Shown: positions 9,693 through 20,002 of the stretch, piece after piece | How the letters are laid out: every line of letters starts with the position of its first letter | Position numbering within the stretch: position 1 is the first letter of the stretch | NCBI RefSeq assembly: GCF_009831765.1 | Contig: NZ_WSSB01000006.1 | Coordinates: forward strand, 1-64,000 | Length of the DNA stretch: 64,000 bases | Direction: 5' to 3' | Origin: Craterilacuibacter sinensis | Lineage (GTDB): Bacteria; Pseudomonadota; Gammaproteobacteria; Burkholderiales; Chromobacteriaceae | The notes under the pieces: model-generated | What the model was told of the DNA's origin: nothing | The model's input: the letters and a program-made list of their open reading frames with translations, nothing else | The model's database searches: none | Program-made: the position numbers and the translations under genes

Positions 9693-11345
9693 ATGCTGAC
9701 CTACACCCCGAATCATGACAATACGGCCCCGGTGCCGACCGAACGGCCATGGCTGTTGCTGTTGCTGACCTTTATCTGGCTGTGGCCGGGCATACTCGGA
9801 CACGACCCGTGGCGGCCGGATGAGCCGTGGGTAACGGCGGTGGTGCAGCAGATGCTGGCCAGCGGCAATTATCTGGTGCCGGCGCTGGACGGCAAGGCTT
9901 TCTTGCGCGACGCCCCGCTGTATTACTGGCTGGGCGCCGTGTTTGCCAAGCTGTTTTCGCCATGGCTATTGCCTGTGCATGACGCCATCCGGCTGGCGAC
10001 GCCGTTTTGCATGGCGGCCGGTCTTGCTTTTGCCGGTGGGGCCGGGCGCGAGCTGATCGGCCGCCGCCATGGCCGCAGTGTGGTGCTGATTCTGATCGGC
10101 TGCTTTGGCCTGATCGTGACCGGGCACGAGATGAATCCGGTCGTCGCCGGCTTTGCCGGCTTTGCCGCTGCCTTTTACGCCTTGACGCTGGCGCTGCGTG
10201 CTCCTGCATTGGGTGGTGCTTTGCTGGGTCTGGCCAGCGTCTGGCTGCTGCTGTCGACCAGCGCATTCGAAGTCGCACTGGTGTGGCTTTTGGCGCTAAG
10301 CCTGCCGGTATTTGCTGCATGGCGCAGCAGGCGTCACGCCATTACGCTGTTGATGGCATTGCTGATTGCCGTACCTTTGTGCTCGCTGTGGCTGATCGGC
10401 TTTAAAAGTAGCCATCCTCTGGCCTTCCAGTTGTGGCTGGATGCGTTTGCGCTGGGCCCGTTCAACGGCTTTGCCCGACTCGCCTTTTTCCATGAGCCCG
10501 GTTACTACTCCAAGACCGTGCTGTGGTATGCCTTCCCCGCCTGGCCCTTGGCCATGTGGACGCTGTATCGCAGTTACCGCATCCAGCGTTTTAAGCGGCC
10601 GATGATACAGTTGCCGCTGCTTGCCTTTGCGGTGAGCATGCTGGTACTGACCCTGTCCAGTCGCCAGTCCAGCGAGTCGGCCTTGCCCTTGCTGTTGCCG
10701 CTGGCGGTCTTGGCTGCGGCCGAGCTGGATACCCTGCGTCGCGGGGCGGCTGCTTTTCTTAACTGGTTTGGTCTGATGACTTTTGGCCTGTTCGGCCTTT
10801 TGGTGTGGCTGGGCTGGCTGGCGATGAACTTCGGCTGGCCCGAGCGCCTGGCCGGACGCGCGCACTATTTCAGTCCTTACTATGTGCCGTATATCTCGTT
10901 TATCGCGGCCGGTTTTGCCTTGCTGGCGACCCTGGGCTGGTTATGGGCGGTGACGCGACGCCATTTGCGCGGACGTCAGGCCGTCACCAACTGGGCCGCC
11001 GGCATCACCTTGTTCTGGGGTCTGGGCATGACCTTATGGCTGCCCTGGCTGGATGCCGCCAAGAGCTACCGGCCGGTGGTCGATAAAATGATGGTGGTGC
11101 TGCCGGATGATGTGCAGTGTGTAGCCACCGACAGCCGTAACAGCATGGCACGCCTGAGCTGGCGGTATTATGCCGGCCTCGAGCTCAAGCCTTATATCGC
11201 GGGTGAAACCCCGCCTTGTGACTGGCAACTGGTGGTGCGTACGCGCGATGAAGGCTTGGCCGAGCCGGGCTGGCAGGTGCTATGGAGCGGTTCACGACCA
11301 CGCGACAAGGATGAGCAATACGGTCTGCTCAGGCGTCAGCCCTGA
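9693..11345 (+). CDS. ArnT-like (GT-C, PMT family) membrane glycosyltransferase
   Basis: A 550-residue polytopic inner-membrane protein with about 12 hydrophobic segments. The first periplasmic loop carries GHDPWRPDEPWVTAVVQQML and LRDAPLYYWLG, the acidic motif region shared by ArnT and other dolichyl/undecaprenyl-phosphate-sugar-dependent transferases. The C-terminal 90 residues form a soluble periplasmic tail. ArnT adds aminoarabinose to lipid A, but no arn genes are nearby, so acceptor and sugar are unknown; the gene stands alone between two terminators. Family assignment is sound, substrate is not. Confidence 0.75.
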   Translation: MLTYTPNHDNTAPVPTERPWLLLLLTFIWLWPGILGHDPWRPDEPWVTAVVQQMLASGNYLVPALDGKAFLRDAPLYYWLGAVFAKLFSPWLLPVHDAIRLATPFCMAAGLAFAGGAGRELIGRRHGRSVVLILIGCFGLIVTGHEMNPVVAGFAGFAAAFYALTLALRAPALGGALLGLASVWLLLSTSAFEVALVWLLALSLPVFAAWRSRRHAITLLMALLIAVPLCSLWLIGFKSSHPLAFQLWLDAFALGPFNGFARLAFFHEPGYYSKTVLWYAFPAWPLAMWTLYRSYRIQRFKRPMIQLPLLAFAVSMLVLTLSSRQSSESALPLLLPLAVLAAAELDTLRRGAAAFLNWFGLMTFGLFGLLVWLGWLAMNFGWPERLAGRAHYFSPYYVPYISFIAAGFALLATLGWLWAVTRRHLRGRQAVTNWAAGITLFWGLGMTLWLPWLDAAKSYRPVVDKMMVVLPDDVQCVATDSRNSMARLSWRYYAGLELKPYIAGETPPCDWQLVVRTRDEGLAEPGWQVLWSGSRPRDKDEQYGLLRRQP

Positions 11346-11370
11346 GCGTTTTAGTCAGATGTTTATATGA

Positions 11371-11399
11371 AGGGCGGCACGCTGTGCCGCCCTTTTTTT
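11371..11399 (+). terminator. Intrinsic terminator of the ArnT-like gene
   Basis: Perfect 10-base stem AGGGCGGCAC / GTGCCGCCCT with 3-base loop, followed by seven T, 25 bases after the stop codon. Confidence 0.88.
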
Positions 11400-11586
11400 G
11401 TCTGAAAAGAGGTCGTTTTGAGAGTGCTTGGCCTCTGAAATGGTCCGCGGCAGAGTCCGTTCACAGTCTATATTTTTGTTTTTGATTTTAATGAGGCTGC
11501 AAATTTAAACTTTTTAATTTACAATCTGCGACCAAATTGCCATTGGCATTTTTTCTGGCGATTTTAATAACAAAAAGGAGAAGGTC

Positions 11587-14331
11587 GTGAAGTATCTGAA
11601 ATTGACAGCCGTGCTGCTGCTCAGTGGCTGTCTGGGCGGTGGTGGCGGTAATGGTGCTGAAGACGGCAAGCCGGGCAGAGAGGGTGTTGCACCCGTCCCG
11701 GTAGCGGGGCTGGATACTGCGGTAGATGCCTATTACCCCTATCAGCCGGTTGCTGAGGCGGTTGCCAGTGGTGACCCGGGCGACTTGCCGCTGGATGCGC
11801 ATCAAGGCTTGCTGGCGGGGGCGCGTTTACTGGTGGAAAACGCCAGGCAGAACCAGTTGCGCCTGCTTGAACCGATGCTGCAGGGTGATGTGCAGCAGGG
11901 CTATGACTTTGGCGGTAATAGCCGCCAAGTCTGGCCTGCCAGCGATAATGCGGCACCTTTGGTGATTGCCGACAATGGGGCGGTGCTGGCTGCGATGGCC
12001 GAGGTTGGCAGCGGACGTGCTATCGCCTGGGGCGGCGATGTATTGTGGAATATGGCGGATGCCGGCCGGGCGCAGCAGGGATATTTCCCCTTGTTTAAGC
12101 GCAGCATGAACTGGCTGCTGACCGGGCGTGCAAGCGACGAGCGCTTGCCGGCCAAAGTGCGTTATGCCACGCATGCCTATTCCTCCGCCAATATGGCGGG
12201 CTTTCTTAAGCGTGCGGATAGCATTGCCGAGCCTGTTGCCTGTGCCGTGGCGCAGGAGAACAGCTGCTGGCAGGACATCGATCTGTTTGTTTTCGGGCAG
12301 GGCAGTACGAACACCGAAGCGGCTGCTGCACAGGTGAAAAAATATCTGGCGGCCGGCAAGTCGGTGCTGTATGTGCAGTCCAACTGGAATTACGGCGCGC
12401 AGCAGATCCCGGCCGCCATGGGGCTGACGCTTAGCCCTGACTATGGCGGGCAGTACTGGGCAGGCGGTGCAGTCGCCGCGACGCGGACGATGGCCCAGTC
12501 TTTGCAAAAAGTTGATAGCCGGGGGGCGTTCTCTTCGCGGATTGCGCTGATCGATGCACTGGCGAATGATGCCTTGCCTGCCGGGGATCTGAGTGGCCAT
12601 ATCGCGACACTGGATCGTATCGCGCAGGAAAAGAATGCTTACCAAAGCGCCGGCACGCCCTTGTTCGAGACGGCGTCGACCGATTTTCTGCGTTATGTGG
12701 TGCTGTGGGCCGATGTCTGGCGCCGTGAAATCGATTATGGCCCGCTCAACCGCAACGGCCAGCCCTCGAGTTTCTTGCGGGCACTGGCATCGGACTCCTG
12801 GTCGTTTGCCGTGCGTGCCAATACCAGTACACCTAAAACCTATGGTGACTGGATGCCGCAGGCAGTAGAAAACATCAGCCCGTCGCAAATCGATGAAGAG
12901 CTCGAGGTGACAATTGCACAAGCGGGCGGCAAAACGGCGATAGGTCGTGGCGCCTTGCCGGGCAAGGCCGTTCAGATCGAGGTGCTGGACGATGGGGGGG
13001 CCGGCTATCTGGGGGTGCGTATCGGTTTTATCCGTGCACGCGGCAATCCGCTATCCGACAACTACGACCGCGCACGTTATCCGGATGGTCATCAGGTCAA
13101 GCTCAAGTCAGGTCAGGTCAATACCGTCGTCTTTCCTTGGGGTGGCCCGTTGTTTCTGGACTACAGCGGCGCGACGGCCGGCAAGAGCGTGAAGCTGCGC
13201 ATCAAGGGGGCCACCCGTTACGCCCATTTTGACTTTACCCGGCCTATCAGCGAGAGCGAGCAGGCCGATGCCGTGGCTGCGCTACAGCGTGGCGATTTTG
13301 GCTGGCAGACGGCCAAGTTCGAAGGCGGCGAAGTCCAGCAGACGATAGCCAAGGCCAAGGCGGTGATCGGCAATAAGGATCCGAAAACCTATGTACTGGA
13401 TGAACTCAAGGGTCGGATCTTCGACAGCAACCATCTGGTCAATGGTTACAGCAATATGGCGATGTCGCCCAGGGTCGCCGAACTGTGTGCCCAATTCGGC
13501 TGGGAGTGTAGCGGCAGCAAGCAGCGCGCCCCTTCGGTCCAGCATTTTGTCGGCTGGCTGGCGCAATGCGGTTTCCTGTGTTCGGGCAATCCATCCGATG
13601 GTGCTGCCGGTCTGGCGCCGGGCTGGGGCTGGTGGCATGAACTGGGGCATAACACCGTGCCGCGCTCGCAAAAGCTGGTGTTTGAAGGCAAGGGCTGCGT
13701 CGTCGAGTGCGACAACAATATCCTGGCCAACGCCAGTGCCCTAAGGCAGTTCGCACTGACCGGCATTGATGTCAATGGTGACCGTATCGACCATAAGGCG
13801 CTATATGGTGCGGCCAAACGTTCGCTCGACAAGGGTTTGACGGGGTCGGCTTTGCAGCAGGATATGTATAACTGGTTCTGGATCGGTGGCGGGCAGAACC
13901 ACAACGCCATGCGCGCCGTGCATTTCCAGCTGGCTTTCCTTTATGCCCAGGCGCGCCATGGCGAAGCACAGTCAGGTTTGCTGACCAGTCTCGAGTATTT
14001 CACCCTGCTGTCCAAGGGCGATCGTCTGGTAGCTAGTGCTTGGGATCCGCTCAATAAAAACAAGTATGCGATGGGCCGTTACGCAAACAACAGCATCAGC
14101 AACCACGAGCTGCTGTATGTGCTGTCGTCCAAGATCATCGGACGCGACCTGAGGCAGTTGTTCGAAATGTATGGCATTCCGTTATCGGCAACGGCGCTGG
14201 ACTCGGTGGCCGATTTGAATCTGCCGCTGCAGGGCAAGGTGTTTTACGCGCTGGCACCGGGCAAGGGCAACCAGTTGTCTACCGGGCGCTGGCTGAATCT
14301 GGCCTCGGGCATGGATGTCTATCCGTTCTGA
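11587..14331 (+). CDS. ImpA/M60-like zinc metalloprotease, lipoprotein
   Basis: A 914-residue exported protein starting with GTG at 11587 (AAGGAG 6-8 bases upstream). Signal peptide with lipobox LSGC (lipid cysteine at 15), then a glycine-rich linker. The zinc-binding HELGH is at about 684-688 inside GWGWWHELGHN, the M60 gluzincin pattern, and overall length and layout resemble P. aeruginosa ImpA (about 920 residues), a protease that cleaves O-glycosylated host surface proteins. The N-terminal 250 residues look like a non-catalytic module. Lipidation suggests surface or periplasmic anchoring rather than free secretion. Substrate is inference. Monocistronic. Confidence 0.8.
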   Translation: MKYLKLTAVLLLSGCLGGGGGNGAEDGKPGREGVAPVPVAGLDTAVDAYYPYQPVAEAVASGDPGDLPLDAHQGLLAGARLLVENARQNQLRLLEPMLQGDVQQGYDFGGNSRQVWPASDNAAPLVIADNGAVLAAMAEVGSGRAIAWGGDVLWNMADAGRAQQGYFPLFKRSMNWLLTGRASDERLPAKVRYATHAYSSANMAGFLKRADSIAEPVACAVAQENSCWQDIDLFVFGQGSTNTEAAAAQVKKYLAAGKSVLYVQSNWNYGAQQIPAAMGLTLSPDYGGQYWAGGAVAATRTMAQSLQKVDSRGAFSSRIALIDALANDALPAGDLSGHIATLDRIAQEKNAYQSAGTPLFETASTDFLRYVVLWADVWRREIDYGPLNRNGQPSSFLRALASDSWSFAVRANTSTPKTYGDWMPQAVENISPSQIDEELEVTIAQAGGKTAIGRGALPGKAVQIEVLDDGGAGYLGVRIGFIRARGNPLSDNYDRARYPDGHQVKLKSGQVNTVVFPWGGPLFLDYSGATAGKSVKLRIKGATRYAHFDFTRPISESEQADAVAALQRGDFGWQTAKFEGGEVQQTIAKAKAVIGNKDPKTYVLDELKGRIFDSNHLVNGYSNMAMSPRVAELCAQFGWECSGSKQRAPSVQHFVGWLAQCGFLCSGNPSDGAAGLAPGWGWWHELGHNTVPRSQKLVFEGKGCVVECDNNILANASALRQFALTGIDVNGDRIDHKALYGAAKRSLDKGLTGSALQQDMYNWFWIGGGQNHNAMRAVHFQLAFLYAQARHGEAQSGLLTSLEYFTLLSKGDRLVASAWDPLNKNKYAMGRYANNSISNHELLYVLSSKIIGRDLRQLFEMYGIPLSATALDSVADLNLPLQGKVFYALAPGKGNQLSTGRWLNLASGMDVYPF

Positions 14332-14352
14332 TCCGTAATGCTTGTTGGCGTT

Positions 14353-14374
14353 AAGGGCGGCGTCAGCCGCCCTT
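14353..14374. terminator. Hairpin between convergent metalloprotease and aacS genes
   Basis: Perfect 9-base stem AAGGGCGGC / GCCGCCCTT with 4-base loop, about 20 bases after the metalloprotease stop. It lacks a T-run, so it is a weaker call than the others. Confidence 0.5.
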
Positions 14375-14414
14375 CGGGAGTGGTCACGGAAGGCGGCTAC
14401 TCCCCACTCTCCAT

Positions 14415-16370
<1,956 letters not shown>

Positions 16371-16395
16371 GCGTCTCTCCTGATGGCGGCCGGGC

Positions 16396-17037
16396 TTAGC
16401 CGGCGTCGTCCTGTTGTTGCGGGTGGGCCTGGGCAAAGGCCGGCAGCGCGGCGCAAGCTGCATCTATCGCCAGCAGCTGGGGGTAGGGTGCGAGATCCAC
16501 CCCGAAACGGCGCGCATTATAAAGCTGCGGAATCAGGCAGCAATCGGCAAGTCCGGGCTGCTCGCCATGACAAAAACGGCTAGCGGGGTGGTCTTGGATG
16601 AGCCGGCTTTCCAGAGCCGCCAGCCCGAGGCTGATCCAGTGCGCAATCCATGCGTTTTTGGCCGCATCATCCGCACCCAGCTCGGCTCTAAGGTAGTCCA
16701 GCACGCGCAGATTGTTCAGCGGATGGATGTCGCAGGCGATGGATAGCGCCAGCGCCCGCACCTGTGCGCGCCCCTTGGCATCGGCCGGCAGCAAGGGAAT
16801 GGCGGGGCGGGTTTCGTCCAGATACTCGATAATGGCCAGTGACTGGCTGATGCGGCTGCCGTCGTCGTCGATAAAGAGCGGCACCAGTTGCTGCGGGTTC
16901 AGTGCGGCGTAGTCGGGGTGGTGTTGTCCGGCGTGCGCCAGATGCACCGCCTGTGTCTGATAGGGCAGGCTCTTGAGCGCCAGCGCGATGCGCACGCGAT
17001 AGGCGGCCGAGCTGCGCCAGTAGCCGTAAAGTTTCAT
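16396..17037 (-). CDS. maiA: Maleylacetoacetate isomerase (zeta-class GST)
   Basis: Isomerises maleylacetoacetate to fumarylacetoacetate with glutathione, step 5 of tyrosine degradation. 213 residues; the N-terminal SSAAYRVRIAL carries the serine and arginine of zeta-class GSTs. Its ATG overlaps the fah stop codon (ATGA at 17034-17037), so the two are translationally coupled. Maleylpyruvate isomerase of the gentisate route is a close relative, but pairing with a 337-residue fumarylacetoacetase and aacS favours the homogentisate route. Confidence 0.88.
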   Translation of the reverse strand: MKLYGYWRSSAAYRVRIALALKSLPYQTQAVHLAHAGQHHPDYAALNPQQLVPLFIDDDGSRISQSLAIIEYLDETRPAIPLLPADAKGRAQVRALALSIACDIHPLNNLRVLDYLRAELGADDAAKNAWIAHWISLGLAALESRLIQDHPASRFCHGEQPGLADCCLIPQLYNARRFGVDLAPYPQLLAIDAACAALPAFAQAHPQQQDDAG

Positions 17038-18047
17038 TCGGCCTGCTCCACGCGGTTGATGATGCTGCCAAAGATAGAGTGGCCGGCGCTGTCGTGCATG
17101 CGGATCTCTACGCTGTCGCCAAAGCGCATAAAGGGTGTGGCGGGCGCACCTTGCTCTATGGTTTCCAGCATGCGCACTTCGGCCAGACAGCAAAAACCGA
17201 CGCCGCCGTGTTCGACTTTGGCGCCATTGAGGCTGCCTTGCTTATTGGATACCGTGCCCGAGCCGATGATGGAGCCGGCAGCCAAATCGCGTGTTTTGGC
17301 GACATGGGCGACAAGGCGGGCGAAGCTGAACACCATATCGACGCCGGCATTGGGGTGGCCGAAAGCCTGGCCATTGAGGCTGACTTGCAGTGGCAGATGC
17401 AGCTTGCTGTCCTGCCATGCCTCGCCCAGTTCGTCCGGTGTGACGGCGACCGGCGAGAAACTGGAGGCCGGCTTGGACTGGAAAAAGCCGAAACCCTTGG
17501 CCAGTTCGCCCGGAATCAGATTGCGCAGCGACACATCATTGACCAGCATAATCAGGCGGATGGCGCTGGCACAGGCGGCGACATCCGCGCCCATGGCGAC
17601 ATCGCCGGTGACGACGGCGACTTCGGCTTCAAAATCGATGCCCCAGTCTTCGCTTGCCGCGCGTATTGCTTCGCGCGGGCCGATAAAGCTGTCCGAGCCG
17701 CCCTGATACATCAGCGGGTCGGTGTAAAAACTGGCCGGCATTTCGGCGCCGCGGGCGCGGCGCACCAGCTCGACATGGTTCAGATAGGCCGAGCCGTCGG
17801 CCCACTGGTAGGCACGCGGCAGGGGCGAAGCGCAGGCCGCTTCGTCAAAGGCAAACTCGCCGGCGACCGGCCCCGCTTCAAGTGCTGCCGCAAGTTCCGC
17901 TAGCCTGGGGGACAGCTGTGCCCAATTGTCCAGCGCGCCTTGCAGCGTGGCGGCGATGTCAGGCACGGCCAGCGCGCGCTTGAGGTCGCGCGAAACCAGC
18001 ACCAGCGTGCCGTCGCGTGTGGCGTTTTTCAGTGTGGCCAGTTTCAT
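17034..18047 (-). CDS. fahA: Fumarylacetoacetase (FAH family)
   Basis: Hydrolyses fumarylacetoacetate to fumarate and acetoacetate. 337 residues, matching the bacterial FAH form. Metal-binding acidic residues are seen in DWGIDFEAEVAVVTGDV, and the active-site-type segments GGSDSFIGPRE and GSGTVSNKQGS are present. Start codon overlaps the VOC gene stop (ATGA) and its stop overlaps the maiA start: three tightly coupled genes. The upstream enzymes HPPD and homogentisate dioxygenase are not in the window. Confidence 0.88.
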   Translation of the reverse strand: MKLATLKNATRDGTLVLVSRDLKRALAVPDIAATLQGALDNWAQLSPRLAELAAALEAGPVAGEFAFDEAACASPLPRAYQWADGSAYLNHVELVRRARGAEMPASFYTDPLMYQGGSDSFIGPREAIRAASEDWGIDFEAEVAVVTGDVAMGADVAACASAIRLIMLVNDVSLRNLIPGELAKGFGFFQSKPASSFSPVAVTPDELGEAWQDSKLHLPLQVSLNGQAFGHPNAGVDMVFSFARLVAHVAKTRDLAAGSIIGSGTVSNKQGSLNGAKVEHGGVGFCCLAEVRMLETIEQGAPATPFMRFGDSVEIRMHDSAGHSIFGSIINRVEQAE

Positions 18048-18592
18048 GTGTTTGCTTCCTTGTTCCAGCTGCCGTCGTGCATCCAGCGTGCGTGCGCCGG
18101 CGCTTTTTTAGTGCGTGACCATTCGTCAAGCATGGCGTCTTTGACCCTGTCCAGCTCGGCCAGCATGCCGGGGCGGGCGGTATTGGCCGCCAGCTCCAGC
18201 CGGTGGCCATTGGGGTCGAAGAAATAGATGGACTGGAACAGGGTGTGATCGGTCGGGCCAATCACCTTGATGCCGGCCGCCTCCAGTTTTTGTTTGGTAG
18301 CCAGCAGCACGTCCAGCGATTCGACTTCCAGTGCCAGATGCTGCACCCACGCCGGCGTATGCGGGTCGCGTCCCATCGGTGCCTGGGTCGGCAGCTCGAA
18401 AAAGGCCAGCACATTGCCGCCGCCGGCATCGAGAAACACATGCATATACGGGTCGGCTTCACCGGTGGAGGGGACGCGGTCTTCGGCGATGGCCAGCACA
18501 AAGCGCATGTCCAGATGGGTCTGGTACCAGTGCACGGTTTCGCGCGCATCGCGGCAGCGATAAGCGACATGATGGATTTTCTGAACCAGCAT
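18044..18592 (-). CDS. VOC-superfamily (glyoxalase/dioxygenase fold) protein
   Basis: 182 residues comprising two beta-alpha-beta-beta-beta modules. The four expected metal ligands are visible as H8, E66, H85 and E133 (IHHVAY, FFEL, VQHLALEV, HRLELA), so a divalent-metal active site is likely. It is the first gene of an overlapping cluster with fah, maiA and aacS. It is too short for 4-hydroxyphenylpyruvate dioxygenase (two such units, about 350 residues). Conserved metal site plus operon position suggest an auxiliary step or by-product detoxification in aromatic catabolism; the reaction is unknown. Confidence 0.75.
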   Translation of the reverse strand: MLVQKIHHVAYRCRDARETVHWYQTHLDMRFVLAIAEDRVPSTGEADPYMHVFLDAGGGNVLAFFELPTQAPMGRDPHTPAWVQHLALEVESLDVLLATKQKLEAAGIKVIGPTDHTLFQSIYFFDPNGHRLELAANTARPGMLAELDRVKDAMLDEWSRTKKAPAHARWMHDGSWNKEANT

Positions 18593-18762
18593 GGCAGTGT
18601 CTCCTTAAAGGGCCGGCGACCTGTATCGCAGCCGCCGGATGCCAGCTTAAAGCGGATGCTGGTTTAACGGGAGACAGGTCATGTCTTTGTCGGCTAAAAA
18701 CAGGGCAAATAATGCCAAATAATAGGTTGTTTCTCAGTTACGAGTTGGCGCAGATAGGTTTG
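18593..18762. other. Promoter-proximal spacer upstream of the VOC-fahA-maiA-aacS cluster
   Basis: About 170 bases, no gene. Together with the repeat that follows (18763-19037) it separates the tyrosine-type cluster from the leucine cluster, so the former probably has its own promoter here. Confidence 0.4.
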
Positions 18763-19037
18763 GACTTTGTGTCCGCTACGCGGACGTGTTTTTTACTTGC
18801 CGCTTCCGCGCGGTATGCGGGCAGGGGCCGGACGCGCCCGGCCCCTTGCATCCCCGGCGCCCCCGAAGTCTCGCGAACCCCCGGCGCAAAAGTCGCTGGC
18901 GAGGCGCTGGCCAACTCGCGATTCGCTACCGTCGAATCGCTCAAACAAGGGCCAGCTTAAGACCTCGCCAGCGACTTTTGCACCGGCGCGAGCCTAACGG
19001 GGATGGGTGGCTGACGCACGGATAGCGCGCATCGCAT
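18763..19037. repeat. Dispersed multi-hairpin repeat, copy 1 (with nested palindrome)
   Basis: Homologous, in opposite orientation, to 37254-37463. A core of about 66 bases (18816-18880, beginning ATGCGGGCAGGGGCC) is almost identical in the two copies. Contains hairpins GTCCGC/GCGGAC (18771-18785), GGGGCCG/CGGCCCC (about 18825-18845) and a flanking pair CTCGCG/CGCGAG (18870-18875, 18987-18992). The small frames inside (18738-18944 minus strand and others) share peptide sequence between copies only because the DNA is repeated. Confidence 0.8.
18881..18986. repeat. 106-base nested palindrome inside repeat copy 1
   Basis: Outer arms of 24 bases with one mismatch (18881-18904 and 18963-18986; the inner 19 bases are perfect, GCAAAAGTCGCTGGCGAGG), then GCTGGCC/GGCCAGC (18906-18912, 18950-18956), then GCGATTCG/CGAATCGC (18918-18925, 18933-18940). 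The whole block is absent from the copy at 37.3 kb, where a 9-base loop occupies the equivalent site. Confidence 0.75.
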
Positions 19038-19083
19038 GCAATCAACACCAACATGTGTGGGACATCACCAAATAATAAGAGGC

Positions 19084-19992
19084 TCAGCCACGGGCCACCG
19101 CATGCGGGCTGCGGCCCAGTGCGTGCGCCACGCGCGAGACAGGCATCTTGCCGAGCAGGTCGCTGATAAACCAGGCGGCGTCGACCACCTGCCGCAAGTC
19201 GACACCCGTCTGCAAGCCCATGCCCTGCAATAGCCACAACACATCTTCGGTGGCGACATTGCCCGAGGCGCCGCGCGCGTACGGACAGCCGCCAAGGCCG
19301 GCGACCGAGCTGTCGAAGGTATGCACGCCCATCTGCAAGGCGGCGGTGATATTGGCAATGGCCATGCCGTAGCTGTCGTGAAAATGCCCGGCCAGTTGCG
19401 TGGCCGGCACCTGCTTCCGTACGGCAGCGAGCATCTCGTGCACGCGGTTTGGCGTGCCGGTGCCTATGGTGTCGCCCAGCGAGATTTCGTAGCAGCCCAT
19501 TTCCCTGAGCGCGGCAGCCACCCGCGCAACCTGGGAGGGTGCGATTTCGCCCTCGTACGGGCAGCCCAGCACGCATGACACATAGCCGCGCACCCGCAGC
19601 CCCGCGTCCAGCGCCCGGCGTGTGACGGCGGCAAAGGCGCTCAGGCTGTCGTTGATGCCCATGTTCAGGTTGTGGCGACTGAAGCTCTCGCTTGCCGCAC
19701 CGAAAACCGCAATTTCGCGCGCACCGGCAGCCAGTGCGGCATCCAGCCCCTTTTCATTGGGTACCAGTACCGGGTAATGCACCGGCCCTGCCAGATCCAG
19801 TGCCGCCAGCACGTCGGCGCTGTCGGCCATTTGCGGCACCCAGCGCGGCGAAACAAAGGCACCGGCCTCGATATGCGTGAGGCCCGAGGCGGCAAGGCGC
19901 TGTATCAGCTCGAGCTTGCCCGCCAGCGTAACGGGCTGTTTTTCATTCTGCAGCCCGTCGCGCGGGCCGACTTCGACGATTTTGACCTGCAT
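19084..19992 (-). CDS. liuE: Hydroxymethylglutaryl-CoA lyase
   Basis: Cleaves HMG-CoA to acetyl-CoA and acetoacetate, the last step of leucine degradation. 302 residues from the ATG at 19992 (AAGGAGC upstream). DRE-TIM metallolyase motifs: VGPRDGLQNE at the N-terminus and the HMG-CoA lyase signature SVAGLGGCPYARGASGNVATED with the catalytic cysteine. It follows liuD by 10 bases and is the final gene of the liu cluster. Confidence 0.93.
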   Translation of the reverse strand: MQVKIVEVGPRDGLQNEKQPVTLAGKLELIQRLAASGLTHIEAGAFVSPRWVPQMADSADVLAALDLAGPVHYPVLVPNEKGLDAALAAGAREIAVFGAASESFSRHNLNMGINDSLSAFAAVTRRALDAGLRVRGYVSCVLGCPYEGEIAPSQVARVAAALREMGCYEISLGDTIGTGTPNRVHEMLAAVRKQVPATQLAGHFHDSYGMAIANITAALQMGVHTFDSSVAGLGGCPYARGASGNVATEDVLWLLQGMGLQTGVDLRQVVDAAWFISDLLGKMPVSRVAHALGRSPHAVARG

Positions 19993-20002
19993 GATGCGCT
20001 CC

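Noticed and set aside
18738-18944. Minus-strand open frame sharing the peptide RETSGAPGMQGAGRVRPLPA with a frame at 37223-37435
   Set aside because: The shared peptide comes from the repeated DNA itself; the frames have different ends, no ribosome-binding sites, and overlap hairpins. Not called as genes.
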